Shown piece by piece: positions 22,901 to 35,715 of a stretch of DNA of 64,000 nucleotides. The first letter of the stretch is position 1. Each line of letters opens with the position of its first letter. The position numbers and the translations under genes were made by a program. This stretch comes from Pseudoscleropodium purum (taxonomy: Eukaryota; Streptophyta; Bryopsida; Hypnales; Brachytheciaceae), in contig OZ017798.1 of the NCBI GenBank assembly GCA_963969395.1, forward strand, positions 4,340,001 through 4,404,000, in the 5' to 3' direction. The notes below the pieces were generated by a model. That model was not told where the DNA came from and searched no databases. It saw only the letters and a program-made list of their open reading frames with translations.

Positions 22901-23703
22901 TAACTTCTAGAGTTTTTGCTAGATTTTGATGTATAATATATTTTCGCAAAGCTAACAAAATTTACTATGTGATTCTAATTCCAATTTCTATTTTTTGAAT
23001 GATTCTAACGGATGGAATTTTTAAACTACTTACAGTCCTATGGCTCAATTAATTCAAATTCTAAGTAAGATTCAAATGATAATTAAGAGGGAAGGTTTAA
23101 GCACTAACCTCAATTTTGATGTTCTTGCCTCCTTTTTGCACTTCCATGATGTCATTGCACTTGTACACTCCTTCCATCTTAATTTTGATTCTTTATAATT
23201 GGTATAATATTGGAAGTTCTGCTTTTTGCTCGTGGAATTTTTCTTGAATTCACCTTCTTTCTACTTCTTTGTGGATTTTTTGTTATCTTTTAATTTTCTC
23301 TTTGATATTTTCTAATGATCCCTAGGCCAAATCTTATGGGAATCTAATCTAATTTAATTTTCAAAGCATTTTTCAAGTCAAGCTAATCTTGGTTTATCCA
23401 TTCTCTAATTTAGCATACCTCTAGAATTTTTACATGTCAAATAATTCTTTATTTTGTTTTTTATTGATTGACTTTTTATCAATTCTAAACTATGTCTCCT
23501 AAAGTCAAAGAATTTTGAATTGAAAAATATTTTTTATGACTTTTGTGCCTCTCCTTCAATGACAACTTGCACTCACATACTAAGTGGCTTTCCTACTCCA
23601 AGTTCAAATTCAAAGTTGAGAGCCAAAACTTGAGAGTTGTGAATGTTTTTCCAATCCAGAGCATGTTGAATTGTAAAGGTTGAACTTGGTGGAGTTGGCA
23701 CTC
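19975..23703. other. AT-rich intergenic DNA with old repeats
   Basis: No gene. A segment at about 20028-20130 (CAATAGCAATCAATAGAG, then GCTTTTTCAACC) resembles 55931-56030, so it belongs to a dispersed repeat. A piece at about 20163-20215 resembles the outer arm of the foldback family (ATTAAAGAAAATAT). The rest is AT-rich with short frames only. Confidence 0.4.
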
Positions 23704-23924
23704 CAGTTGGGTCGCCTGTTTGTAACTTGAATTGTTAACTGGGTTCAATGCTCCCTTCCAGTTGGGTTGCCTGTATATCTTGATTCGTAAACTGGATGGG
23801 TTGATACCCCCCTTCCAGTGGGTTGACTTGTATAACTTGATTTTTGAGTTGAGCTGAGTGTTCTTCCTCTAGTGGGTTGGCTTGTCTAACGTGATTTTGT
23901 GGACTGGCTTAATGCCCTCCTTCC
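23704..23924. repeat. minisatellite, four units of about 55 bp
   Basis: Four imperfect tandem units starting near 23704, 23759, 23816 and 23870. Each has a CAGT(T)GGGT(T/C)G core, then CTTG, an (A/G)ACTTGA-like segment, and a C/T-rich end. Spacing is 54-57 bp. Confidence 0.65.
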
Positions 23925-26902
23925 GTTCTTCGTCTAAGTATTGGACCTCAAATTTTGCTTTTGGTATGCAAAAACAAAACAAAATCGAAACCAAACATTC
24001 AGTTAAGAATTAATTTTTGACTTAGTGTCTTCCCTTTCTGGATTCCTATGGAAGTAATTTTCCACGTAAGGCAAAGAATTTTGCAATCAATAGCTAATTG
24101 TCAAAACTCCAACTTTGTTTACAAAAATTTTGATCAAAAAATCAAAATTTTGGGCCCCCATGGGATATCATCCCATTTTTGAACTTTGTCCAGATGATGG
24201 TATGTGAGAAAATGAATTCAATCAAGGTACCATCCAGTTGGTAGCACTTAGTAGCTACCTTGTCGAACGGCTTGCTGATTGGACTGACTACTGGATCGTA
24301 CCGATGTCTGGCTGGGGTGCTCTGGCCTCTGGTTGGATGCTTTAGCTTTGAAGCTGATTCAAAATTATCCAAATTTTTGGATTTTAATCCCTTTGGCCGT
24401 TATTCACCACACCTTGAGTTCTCCTTTTCGAGAATCTTTAAAACAAAATTGACTTGGATTATTTTGGGCAAGGCTTCGCTATACAAAGGCCTAGACTTTT
24501 TTTTTAAATGACACCAAAACAAGAGAAAGGAATTTAGTACTAAGGAAAAATTTGTCTTATGAGCGAAGCTTCGCCGTATGGGCAGTTAAGCTCAAAATTA
24601 AGAGAAATTTTTGTCAAGGTTTGGCTAACCAAAGGGACTATAAGAGCTTGGTTCCAACCCAAGTCTCTTGAAATAAAATCCATAATAAAAATCTACACCT
24701 TTGACCATGTATTTCTACCAAATGCTAGGAGGATTTTCAACAACTCAAATTGTGAGATCCCACACCAAGCCACTTAAATGGAAATGAACACACTTAGTAA
24801 TCTTAAGCAATCTCTAAGAATTTTTGGCTAACAACATTGCCAAAATTTGGCCAAAAAGTCTCCTAATATTAGTGCAATAATTCAATAAACTCATAAAATT
24901 AAGCAAATTCAAAAGGACCCCCACGTCTTTTGAAATGAGCTCAACAAAACACTAGAGATAGATGCATAGGCAAAAAACAATGTTCTCAACAAGAATGCAG
25001 TAAGGAAATTGGGCAAAATGGCCTCAATTCCAACGTGGCCGGAATTTAGCGAGAGTATAATTGAAGGCCTCATGGCGGCCAAACGAAAATGCAAGCAAGA
25101 AAACAGGTGCAAAGGGAGTCACGGGAACCCTTTTATATGTTTCCAAGGCCCCCCACTTACTTCCATTTATTCTAAAACTACCTACATAAATTAAAAAAAT
25201 CACTAAAATCAATTATAACTATACCTAATTCTATTGTACTCTTGATCCTTCTATAAGTTTTGAAGGAAAACTGCAAATGGAAAATAAATTGCGTCGTTGG
25301 CTTTAAAAGACCCCAATTAGTTTAGGAATCCCATAACCTTCATCTTTCAAGTCAAAATTCCTTTCAAAAGACAATGTTTTCAATCTTGGTGAAAAAAGTG
25401 AAAAACTTAAATTTTGAAGTTGGTGGTTTTTTGCTAATTTTGACTAGTCAAGGTTGTTTGGAAGGTCCAAAAATGTAAGAAAAGAGTCCAAGATGATTCA
25501 ATTTGAATTTTGTATGCTTGTGGTTTGGTGGTCAATTTATAGAATGTTTTTGAATTCCATTAAAATTCGTTGATGCCACCGGTTCGAGTAGTTGGCGTTG
25601 TTGAAATGTTGTGAAATTTGATTAGGCGCTTAATTAGACTTAAATACACTATTCTAATTTTTAGTGGGATTTACCATCACCAAATGAATTTCTATGAATT
25701 TTTCACCTTTAGTAATATTGGTTGACTTCCCATAGAGTCATGTTCTGTAATTTGAAAAATTACAAAACCTTTTGGGTAACTTCTAAAAAACCTTCAAACC
25801 CTTTGTGCAAAATTTCAAGTTAAACTTGTACTTTCCAAAAGAGAAACAATTTATTTCACCTAGCTTTCATTCCTCTAAAGAAGAATCATTCCCGCACTAG
25901 GAAATCTTGACAATCTAGCTTCACCATTACACCTCTGGCATATTTTTTGGTTAAAAACACCTTTCTTCTTATAGCAACCGCCTTCATATAGTATCCATAG
26001 ATTTTGCCTACAAAGTCACCTTGATAGCTAACTTCCAATTCTTGCATTTAGAATGCAATTTCACCCAACCTTCTACGGGGAACTTCTATGATACTAGGAA
26101 AGGCGGAATAACCCTAGTCTTACTAATTTTAGCCAAGATTGTCGCATACATTTTGATTGGTAAAAATCCTCCATCGAATCAAAACTAATTGTTTTTCCTA
26201 CGTTTTGCCAAGAATTGAAACTACTCACAATCCCTTATTTGGCATTCAAACACCCATTTAGACTCTTTAAAATGACAAAAAGAAATACTTATGTCATTTC
26301 TAGGGTTTTGAGAACATTAATTTCTACATGTAGGAATTTCTTCCAATTATTCTTTAAATCCACTTTTTTGGTCTTTCGGACCATAATTACCTATAAAAAT
26401 GAGAAAAAAGCAAAAAAAAGCAAATCCCGAGACCCAAGTGACATTCATAGGGCTTACAAGTATCCCATGTGATAAAAGATTCTTCAAAAAGGCATTTTTA
26501 TAAACTCTCACACTACTTTTTCAATTCTCCACTGTAGTTTAAAGCAAATCTTGTTCTTCACCAAATTGGGTTTACTCTATTACCAAGACTTGTCCAGTAG
26601 AAAATTGCAAACATGAATGAAAAAATGACATGATTGCCTATATAGCAATACTTTTTGTAAGGGGAGTTCTCCAAAGTCAAGTTTCTTGGGCATCCTCACC
26701 CCTCTGGATTAAAAACTTGCCTCCTGAGAATTCAAATTTCATTAAAATATTCTTTCTTATAATCTCTATGAACCTTTCAATTGATTGGATCTACAATCAG
26801 TGCCGACACCTATTACAAAACATTGGATCAATTAGTAAATGCAGCAATAAGTTAACAATGCTTGTGTGGATTGTCGGCCTAGCCTTTGCAGGCTAATGTA
26901 CT
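23925..26902. other. AT-rich intergenic DNA
   Basis: Short frames on both strands, none recognisable. No clear repeat boundaries. Confidence 0.4.
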
Positions 26903-27264
26903 AGAGAACCCGCCTCTAGAAACGCATATTGCATGGGAGCAAGCCCTAGAGGTGAGACCTACAGGGCGAGCTTTTGAATGTCAGGGTTGACGAATCTCTA
27001 TGTCTGTCCGAAAAAGGTGTCCGTAACCCGGACATCCGTCCGCACGGACGTCAGCGGACGCAGCATCCCTCCCACCGTCGGAAGGCGGACGGGCGGGGCG
27101 GACGGATAGGGTAGGACGGGGCAGACGGGGCGGATGGCGTCCGCGAATGTCAGCGGACGCTGCGGACACAGCGTCTGCGTCCAGATGTCCCGGATGTCCA
27201 ACCGTCCTGTCAACCCTGTTGGATGTGCTCCCCTGTAGAATGCTTCTCCAGAGGCGCGTTCCCT
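26903..27264. mobile_element. MITE-like element with GAACGCG ends, carrying a hAT insertion
   Basis: The left end AGAGAACCCGCCTCTAG matches the complement of the right end (GCTTCTCCAGAGGCGCGTTCCCT). The ends resemble the hairpin at 58499-58594. The hAT element at 26982-27218 sits inside it, so the host element is the older of the two. No coding capacity. Confidence 0.4.
26982..27218. mobile_element. non-autonomous hAT element, copy 1 (237 bp)
   Basis: Ends CAGGGTTGAC...GTCAACCCTG. Flanked by 8-bp direct repeats with one mismatch (TTGAATGT / TTGGATGT), the target size of hAT transposases. The interior is GC-rich, built of GGACG/CGTCC and GGGGCGGACG motifs, in sharp contrast to the AT-rich surroundings. 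No transposase. Confidence 0.85.
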
Positions 27265-27438
27265 AACGTTAAGAAGTGAGGGGAATGGTAGAATTGGACA
27301 CCCTTGTCGATTTCTGGAGCAGAATTGACTACACTCCAGTAGCAACAGATTCTAATTCCTAATGGTGCCTTTAAATGCATTAAATCAGACACTGAGGCTC
27401 TTAACGAGCTTCAGATTTGGCCCTTGGTCAAATGTTAA

Positions 27439-27738
27439 CAGGGTTGACGAATGTCAACGTCCGCCCCAAAATAGCGTTCGTTTTCCGGACGTCCAGACGT
27501 CCGGACACTAGTGGACGCAGCATCCCGACCGCCGTCGGAAAGTGGACGGGCGGGGCGGGGCGGACGGACGGGGCGGACGCCCAGATCGTGCGGACCAAAT
27601 CAGTCCGCGCGTTGATAGGACGGCCGTAATCGGGCGGACGGGCGGACAGGGGACAAGCGGACGCTGCGTCCAGCAGGACACGAATGTCAGTGGACGCTGC
27701 GGACACAGCGTCCGCGTCCGGACGTCGTGTCAACCCTG
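27439..27738. mobile_element. non-autonomous hAT element, copy 2 (300 bp)
   Basis: Same CAGGGTTGAC/GTCAACCCTG ends and GC-rich interior as copy 1. Perfect 8-bp target duplication AATGTTAA on both sides. No coding capacity. Confidence 0.9.
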
Positions 27739-27754
27739 AATGTTAATTAGGACT

Positions 27755-28060
27755 ACCAACCTATTTCCAACCACTTAGACAATTGCACATATTTTGAGTG
27801 AGGGTTTTTTGAATTTGTGATTTTTCTCATGCACAGAAATAGAGTTTGGAAGGATTTTCTATTTTTCCATAATTTTATTACACAAAATGTAATTACTATG
27901 AATTTTTTAGTGGAAGATTTGCTTTGGCCTATAATGGTAATATAGACCTTCAATTGTTGACTACAAGCTGATTGCAAAATCAACCAAGGGCTAGTTGCAA
28001 TATTGTGAGTCTTGCAATCAATAGAATTGTGCCACAATTGCATTGGAAACTGTGCCATAA
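27755..28060. repeat. dispersed repeat pair, unit 1
   Basis: About 300 bp that recurs, diverged, at 28345-28665. Shared blocks include CATTTCCAACCACTTA, CTATGAATTTTTTAGT and AATCAACCAAGGG. No terminal structure recognised. Confidence 0.5.
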
Positions 28061-28344
28061 TTAATCACCGCTCATTTCCTACTAATTAGAAAGAGTATAG
28101 TCTAAGGTAGAAACACTCAAAATCGGCCCTATACCTTGTCCTTGTCCATAGAGTGCCATTAAAGCATCCCTAAATTTACATGAATGTGTCCTCCAAATGT
28201 TTGATTTTTATTGGCTGACACATTTGAAAGATCCATTATGAATTCTGATTTATTAAGAGCTGATTTTTGCAAGGTTCAAATTTGGATGCACCTACTAGAC
28301 TAATCCACTATTCTAGAGACCCACAACTTTGAAAAATCATAAGA

Positions 28345-28665
28345 ATTAGGGGAGCCGATCCATTTCCAACCACTTAAGCAATTATGGACATGTAGAGTGT
28401 AGATTTTCTAAATGCAAATTTTTTTTTCCTACATAGAAATAGATTTTTAAAGGGTTACATAATTTTTTAGAATTTTTTAACTCAAAACATAATTATTATG
28501 AATTTTTTAGTTAAATTGTACTATACAACCTATACTAGTGATGTAGGCTTTTCTATTTCCAGCTATACTTAGGCTAGTTGCAAATCAACCAAGGGTTGAT
28601 TGCAATATTGAAAGCCTTGCAACCAATCATCATGCGCCACAACCACCGTGGGGACAATGCTACAA
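28345..28665. repeat. dispersed repeat pair, unit 2
   Basis: Second copy of the 27755-28060 repeat in the same orientation, about 590 bp downstream. It carries more substitutions and small indels. Confidence 0.5.
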
Positions 28666-31054
28666 CTTTACAAAATTGGAACAGTCTACAGGTTGGAAAT
28701 AGAGGGTGATCAGAAATGGGTTGGCTCCTATACATATCACATTCGTAAAATTCTAATTTTTTTTGGAATATTCATGATTTTCATTCACTAACACTACAAA
28801 ATATTATTTTAAAGGAAAAATGCCTCCAAATGTGCTGAATTCCTTAAAGGGCCAATTTTTGGTGTTTCTATCTTATATCATGAGAATGGGGAGGTGATCA
28901 AAAATGGGTTGGCTACTATAATCGTCTAAGCTTAGTTAGACTTTCAAAAACTCAAAAACTAAGAAAAATCTGAAAATTGCTAAAAAGTTCCTATGTGTTG
29001 ATTGATGTCCCCTCACCAAGGCTTTGTCCCCTTGGTTCCATGTATTCTTTCTCCTTTTCAATGGAAATTGCTCATGTATTTCAAAGAGAAAAAAAAATCT
29101 TTTGTGGATTTTGAAGTAATGAAGATTAGTGTTCAAAGAAGAATCGCCATTCATAGTAGAATGGAATTTCAAAATGGCCTATTTTGTCTCTATTTTGGCT
29201 AAACCATTTGTGGCTAGCTTGTACCACTATAAACCTTGGCAATAAATTTTTGTTTCATTTGTTTAAAAAAAACGGCCAAAATTTTGGTTGAAATTATTTT
29301 GAAGTTGAAAGACATTAAATTGGTGGGAATTTTAGAAGATAAAAATCAAAGGAAAAATTTAATTGTTGAATAATTAATCCTAGAAGTTTCATGCCAAGTA
29401 CATATTGATGGTCAAAGAGGCTTTGTGCATATTGAAGAATGGATGACTGTAAACATTGTTTATTTGTACAACTTTTTTGATGCTATATTTACATGATGGA
29501 CTTAAATTCAAGACATTTTATTTTTATTTTTACATTCAACATGCTTTTGAGCAAAACTAATAGAATGAAGCTTCTAAGAGCTTGTTTTGCTCTAGAATGT
29601 TTTGACATTACTTAATTAGCTCTTCCACTCATTGCGTATGATGTTAGATCAATGTAAAGAGAAAAATTGAATGGGAGAAACAAGAAGATATGTACTATAT
29701 GGTAGAGAAGATTGAATAGTTCATATTATGAATATGAAATTCTCCTCTTCATTCCTATAAGACCATGACTATCTTTTATAAAAAAAACCTTCAAATAGGC
29801 AAATATGAATTTTGTTTGAATTGAAAATTTTACCACAACAAGTAAATTTCAAGAGGATTCTAATCTAACAATTTTTTTTCTTATTGCAAATGGACATTGG
29901 ATGAAGGAGAAACAAATCCTAAAGTTGTAGCCAATGCACTATGATAAACTAAAATAAAATCCCTTATACTTAAATGATTCCTAAAAATTCAATACATATT
30001 GTATTAATCTGAAAATTTTACCATACAAATTAGACTAGTAGATGCATTTTTTTCAACATATTTTATAAAATTTGGGTCCCATATGCAAAATTTATAGTTT
30101 CTTATAGTTTGTTACATCCAAAAACGTTCAAATTATGTTCATGGAACTACTAGAGGAGTAGAGGTTGTATATTTCCTATTGAGGTCAGCCAAAACTCTCT
30201 TATTGGTGAAGTTCACTAATGAACTTCAAATTTGTGAAGTTGGCTAGAAGAATTCTCCTATTGGCATTTACACTACAATTGGTCAAGATTTCTTGAGGTA
30301 TTATATTATTGTATATCCATCTTGTCCAACATCCCACTAATTACCTCAAATAACCATGACTTGGCCAAAATTTCTTGACTAACTGGTGTACTTCTCTACC
30401 ATAGACTAAAGTGGCCCTAAGGTCACTTTGCATGTCACTTGCCTTCAAAATTCATTGTTAAAATTGACTTCTATACATGTACTAGGCTAAAATTTCAACT
30501 TGCTAGTATATCAAGTTGATCATGTTTTATACTCACTCATTCATGAGTTAATATAAATGCCTCATCATAATTGAATAAGTAGCTAGGCAACATGTAAGTA
30601 GGATTTCTATTGTATAGTGACTAGAACAACACGACCAAATCAAAAGAAATCTGTTGAAATTCTAGCGTTATCTACTAGTTTAATTGTCAAAAATGCCAAC
30701 TTCCAATTTTTTTTTGTCTTGGTGACATTTTTAAAAACAATTGATTTTACTTCAAATTTATGATTATTGAAAAGAAGCCTATAAAATATTATGACATAAA
30801 ATAAAATATCTAAGCTCATAGGTATGCCAATTTTATACTCTTCATGTGAAAATCTGGCAATAATCAATCAACACAAATCACTCCAAAACATATCCACTTC
30901 TCACACTTCACAACTTTGAGGCACTTGCCTAGCACTTTTTTAAAATTGATGGGCAAGTTGGGCAACTAGTCTAGTCCAATTGCATAAGTTGTCACTTGAT
31001 TTAGGGTAGAAAAACAATCTTAGCTACCATGAGGCATAAGTCTTGATTGTGCCT
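28666..31054. other. AT-rich intergenic DNA
   Basis: Only short frames with no recognisable product. No repeat boundary that I can define. Confidence 0.4.
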
Positions 31055-31982
31055 TATTCCCTAAAGTTCTTTGACTATATTTTCACCAAAAACACTCCAA
31101 AACGACCATTTCTTGTAGAAGTTTCAAATTTAAAAAAAAACATTCTTGGACACAAGTAATTGTAGGATCTTGTAGTACACTAGTTTGAAAATATTTTTAA
31201 AAAAATTCATAAATTTCTATTGTGTAGATTGCAATATATTAGCATTTGAAGTGACAAAAATCATTTTTTTGTCCTTGCAAAAAACCAAGTAGCTATACTT
31301 TCCAAGGTTACATTTGTATGAAAAAAATTTCAAAATGGTGGTGCTTCTTTGGATTCATTATTCAAGGCATGTAGGCTACATTCTTGAAAAATTTAGATCA
31401 TTTGAAATTGTACAACATATAGAAAAAAAAATAATAAGTAGAAAGATGTAGAGAATGATTCAAAATACTAAATTGTTACGAATTTATTTATGGAATTGAA
31501 AAATTCCAATTCCATTGATTTTAATTTTGTAATAAACAATTCTCACCTAATGATATTATTATTTCCAAAAATATTGAAAATGGAGTTCAAGAAAAGACTT
31601 CAAAGTTTATTTTGGAGTAGAGAATGAATAGTTGCCTTGAAACAAAAAATTCTCATAACTTTTGACTCATTGATTAAAATAGAATGATTCAAAGCTTTCC
31701 ATGTATACATAACTTTTGAAAACCAATTTCAAATTTGAATTTTTGAAAAAAATGATTTTTTTAGATTTACTTGAATTATCCAAATTGAAAAATAAACTAC
31801 ATATTAGGCCATAACTTTTGGCTTGTATTTTCAAATGTCATGAAATTTAGTGCACATAAAAGATATTCCTTGTCTACACCTTCTATTAGAATTTTGGCCA
31901 AAAATATGGAAATATCTAGCCACACATTTGTCCAAAATTTCTATCTTGCCAAAAAATTCAATTTAGTCCTTCAGGGATTAAT
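31055..31982 (-). mobile_element. piggyBac-like non-autonomous element, copy A (minus)
   Basis: A 928-bp copy of the TTAA-flanked family, inverted relative to copies B, C and D. On the plus strand the left end is degenerate (TTATTCCCTAAAG) and the right end reads CCTTCAGGGATTAA. Shared internal blocks, read on the minus strand, include TTTGAATCATTC, CATGACATTTG and AGTGACAAAAATC-type segments. No ORF of transposase length. Confidence 0.7.
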
Positions 31983-33499
31983 TCTAAAAGGATGGGTTGG
32001 TCACTATAGCAATCATCATTTTTTATATCATGTAAATCATTTGTTTAAAAGAAACCTCATTGGAGATCAAACTACTACTCAAAACCTCTTTTTTTTCACA
32101 CATAATTCCAATGATGACCATTTGCACTTTTTCCTTACATAGAAGGATTCTTTGCCATCCATTGGACACTTAGAATTTGTAGCATCTTTCTAGGGTTAAA
32201 CTTAGTCCAAAGCCATCTCATCAAGTAAACCAAGTCCACGAAACACTCAACTTTGCTAAACGATTACCTAGTATTGATATTGGCTTACAAAGGACAACCT
32301 GTAATAATTTTGGTTGTTATAAGGGACAACCTTCATTAATTTTTGGTTCTCATTGACTCATTGGGGACAACTTTCCTAACAAACTTAAAATGACAATCCA
32401 CAAGTTATTAATTTTTTGCCCTAGGTAGAGGCAACACACTCTTTGCCATCATTTGGAGGGTTAAATAGGTTGCGTGCAACTTGAGTCATGATCATCATTG
32501 AGTATGGCAGTTAGTTAAGGGGCATTTACACATACTTAAAAGTGAGTGAGTTTGGAACAATATTCAATCGAATTTAGTATTTTAGATTTGTAGCCACTCT
32601 GTAATAGTGTTTTTTTTCTTATTTTTAGGAATCTGGATGTGGACTTCAATTGAAAAGAAATTGGCAACGGTTAGGTGCACAACCTCTTTTTTTTGGTGCA
32701 AAATTTGGCTCCAAGTAGGAGTTTAGTATGAATTCTATGGCACCAAAAGGAAACCCAAAAAAACATGTTTGGCAATTTCCATTTCTTTTTGGGTGCATAA
32801 TTAGGTGACAAAATTTTTAAGAGTGCTACGGAATGGGCTACAATTCAATACAAGATGGTGTGAATTGGGCTACAATTGAATCCAAAAAAATGCAAAGGTG
32901 GTTGCATCTCCTATTTTTATAAAAAAAACTTCAATCTATATGAAGAAGAGTGATTGAAATACCTACATTGAACTAAACTACTCTTCTATGATGGAAAGGT
33001 GAAGATATGACCTATATACAAACAAACACACTCTAATGCCCAAGTAAGACAACAATACGATTAAAACTTTGAAAGACTATAGTTTTCAAACAAGACCTGC
33101 ACACACATATAAATACTCCAACACCCAAATTAGAACACAATAGAATTGAAACTTTCAAAGAACTAAACTTGTAAAGAAGACTTGCATACACACAAAATGA
33201 CTTCAATGTCCAAGTCAAAAAGCAAATGAGAATAACACATGAGACCACATGAGCAATGAACTTGCACATTAGATAAGAAATAAGAGAATAGATAAAGTAT
33301 AGCCTATAAGTTCCAAAACTGCCAGTCACAAATGGAATGCCCTTTGCTGGGTTATACGGCAGCATAAACACAAACTTGTTGTAATTGTAAACTTCGAAAT
33401 CTGCTGCCGACTCTAGAACCTAAGTGCAAGCTCAATGATTGTATCCTGTAAAAACACCTAATAGATTGAATGTTACACCAAGATCCCATATTAGTAGTG
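31983..33499. other. intergenic DNA
   Basis: AT-rich. One minus-strand 112-codon frame (33371-33033) shows no recognisable domain. No repeat recognised. Confidence 0.35.
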
Positions 33500-35715
33500 A
33501 TCAACTTTAGTAACCCATTGTTGGAAACACTTGTCATAAAGGAAATCTTCCAATGAGAAAATCTTCTGTCCATGCATGCCAATTACCATGCTAAGGTGAT
33601 CACCCTAGAACCAATTCTAGAGCTTGTCCTTCAAAAATGCAAGTGATGAGAAACATCTTTCGTCTTCAACATTGTCAAGAACATGTATCATGGCTATTTC
33701 AGCCAACTTCACGTACTCAGGAATCTCATTCGATAATGACTTGTTGGCATCTATGACCCGCCATAGTCGAATCAAAGGGTTTACAGCTAAGTGTGGATCT
33801 TCCAAGGCTGCAATGTTGTTTGACAGCATTGACAGTTTGAATAAGTGCTGTTGTAATTTCACTTGGAAACAATCAAGTAGTGTTGGAACTAGGTGTTTTT
33901 TGTCGTCTTCCCCAATCCACTTTGGCTCTTCATAGAACTTCTTAATGACGTCCAAGTGCTTCGAAAGCTTTGTTCAGCATTGGATTGCTACCAATACTGA
34001 GGTTACACAATCCCCAAAGCATCCAATAAACCATGAGCAAGGAAGCAGCTATTGAGCTTGTCAATGAGTTGTTGGATGACACTTGGCTACAAGTACAGAC
34101 AATATTAGAATCCATGCCAAAAACTACTGCTAAGGAAAAGAAACGTTTTAGTTACTATAAAAGTAAGTAGATATGCAAATGACAAACGTACCATTGCATT
34201 TAGTCTTCACACCATCAATGAGGGAATTCCAAGATTCCCGAGTGATGATTGCTCCTTCATGCCTCGCAGGAAGTTCCTCTCCATTCAAAACAAATTGAAG
34301 GTGTTGGACCTCATTCAAGTCCATAGAGGTCCATGACAATAAAATTTGATCATGATGTAGCTCCAGTAAGTTCGTAAAATGTACAAACTCAAGACCACAA
34401 AAGGTTGAGCCGTGCCCTCTGCACATCTTAAAGAGCTTCTCCAAATGTCTTTGAAGTACGCCCACAAAGGCACAAATGAACACATTGTGTTACTGTGCAA
34501 ATTGAATCAAGACGTCAACAACTTCTAAAAAGGGTAGTAGACAAATCATACCTACTATGTGATAGGGATCCAACATCTTCTCCAATAAGTTTACAGCCTT
34601 GGCTTGTAGACTTTGCTACAAAAAAAGAGAAACGTTATCAATCGAACTATTGACTTCTGATTAACCCTAAACCCAAACCGTAAGCACTAGGTATAAGTGA
34701 AACACACGAACTAAAAACTATGAATGTACAACCATAGGGACTTTAACCTGTCAGCACTGAGTATTAAGCATGGGGATAGTAATCCGTAAGCACTAAGCAA
34801 AAGAAAGACAAAAGAACTGAAAACAGAAGAACTTCTCAATACCAAGCAGCCTAGTTGAACATACACGAGATCCTAACTTAACACAAACAAGAAATATTAC
34901 ATAAGAGTAAATCATACCGGCTCATTTTTATTTACAGAATCAACTCTAAGCTTGGCAGCAATAGTGTGGTATTCACTCAAAAGATGTAAAAGTGGAAAAA
35001 TCAAAGAAATCTACCTTGTTGTGACATTCTTTAATAACTTCAACCCTTTAGTATCCAGCAATTGCACCAAAGTGCGAAACTTTGCCTACGTTTTGGGGAG
35101 TGAGAGAAGTACACATGATAGAACTTGCAGAGATTTTCAACTGCATGGAAGAGATCAAGTCAATTCAATGTTTTCACAGCCAAGTTCACTCGATGTCCCA
35201 TACAATGGACACTAGTGACATGTGGCACAAAATTCTCCTTTAATTGGATTGTCATTCTAGTGTGGCATCTATGGAATGCGGAAATCCCGTCTGCTTTGAA
35301 ACAGACCAATTTTGTCACTATTTCTTAGGCATCCAAGTCTCCCCAAACTCCGACTATGCCCATGAGGAGGGTTGTCAAATTGTTTGTTGTTGTTCCATCG
35401 GATTCAAACTTCTATAAGCTAATAAAAAGTGGTATATGTACCCAATTTTGCATGACGTATACGTGCACAATAATGTAGGAGTAGTTGTCAACCACTACAG
35501 TTTCGTCACATGACAAGGCAATGTATTTTGTTGATTTTATCAAGGCGTTCATTTTCTCCTATATGGAGTACATATGTTCGGCCATGACCCATTCAATATT
35601 TATACTCCAATACATAGAAGGACATTTAGGAGTTTCAAGTAAACAAAACAATTTCAATTTTGATTCAAACTCAGCCATTGATCTACCAGCACATAAAATT
35701 TGAAACAACATTACA
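33500..35715 (-). pseudogene. hAT-superfamily transposase, decayed central and C-terminal part
   Basis: Read on the minus strand, several blocks occur in the order expected of a plant hAT-like transposase. About 35680-35480: GRSMAEFE, then WVMAEHM, then ALSCDETVVVDNYSYI, the start of the catalytic region. About 35310-35060: KLVCFKADGISAF, then VHCMGHRVNLAVKTL, then FSHSPKRRQSF. About 33760-33610: PEYVKLAEIAMIHVLDNVEDERCF, which matches the C-terminal hAT dimerisation region. About 33590-33500: FSLEDFLYDKCFQQWV. In-frame stops and frame changes occur throughout (for example after KTLN, after KG, and after FLKDKL), and stretches between blocks are unrecognisable. Family assignment is by remembered motifs, not by search. 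Confidence 0.65.

Noticed and set aside
27428..27733. 101-codon frame with Arg/Pro/Ala-rich translation, and similar frames at 44980-45363 and 47195-47491
   Set aside because: They fall within the GC-rich hAT elements. Open frames on all strands are expected from GC-rich repeats that lack stop codons.
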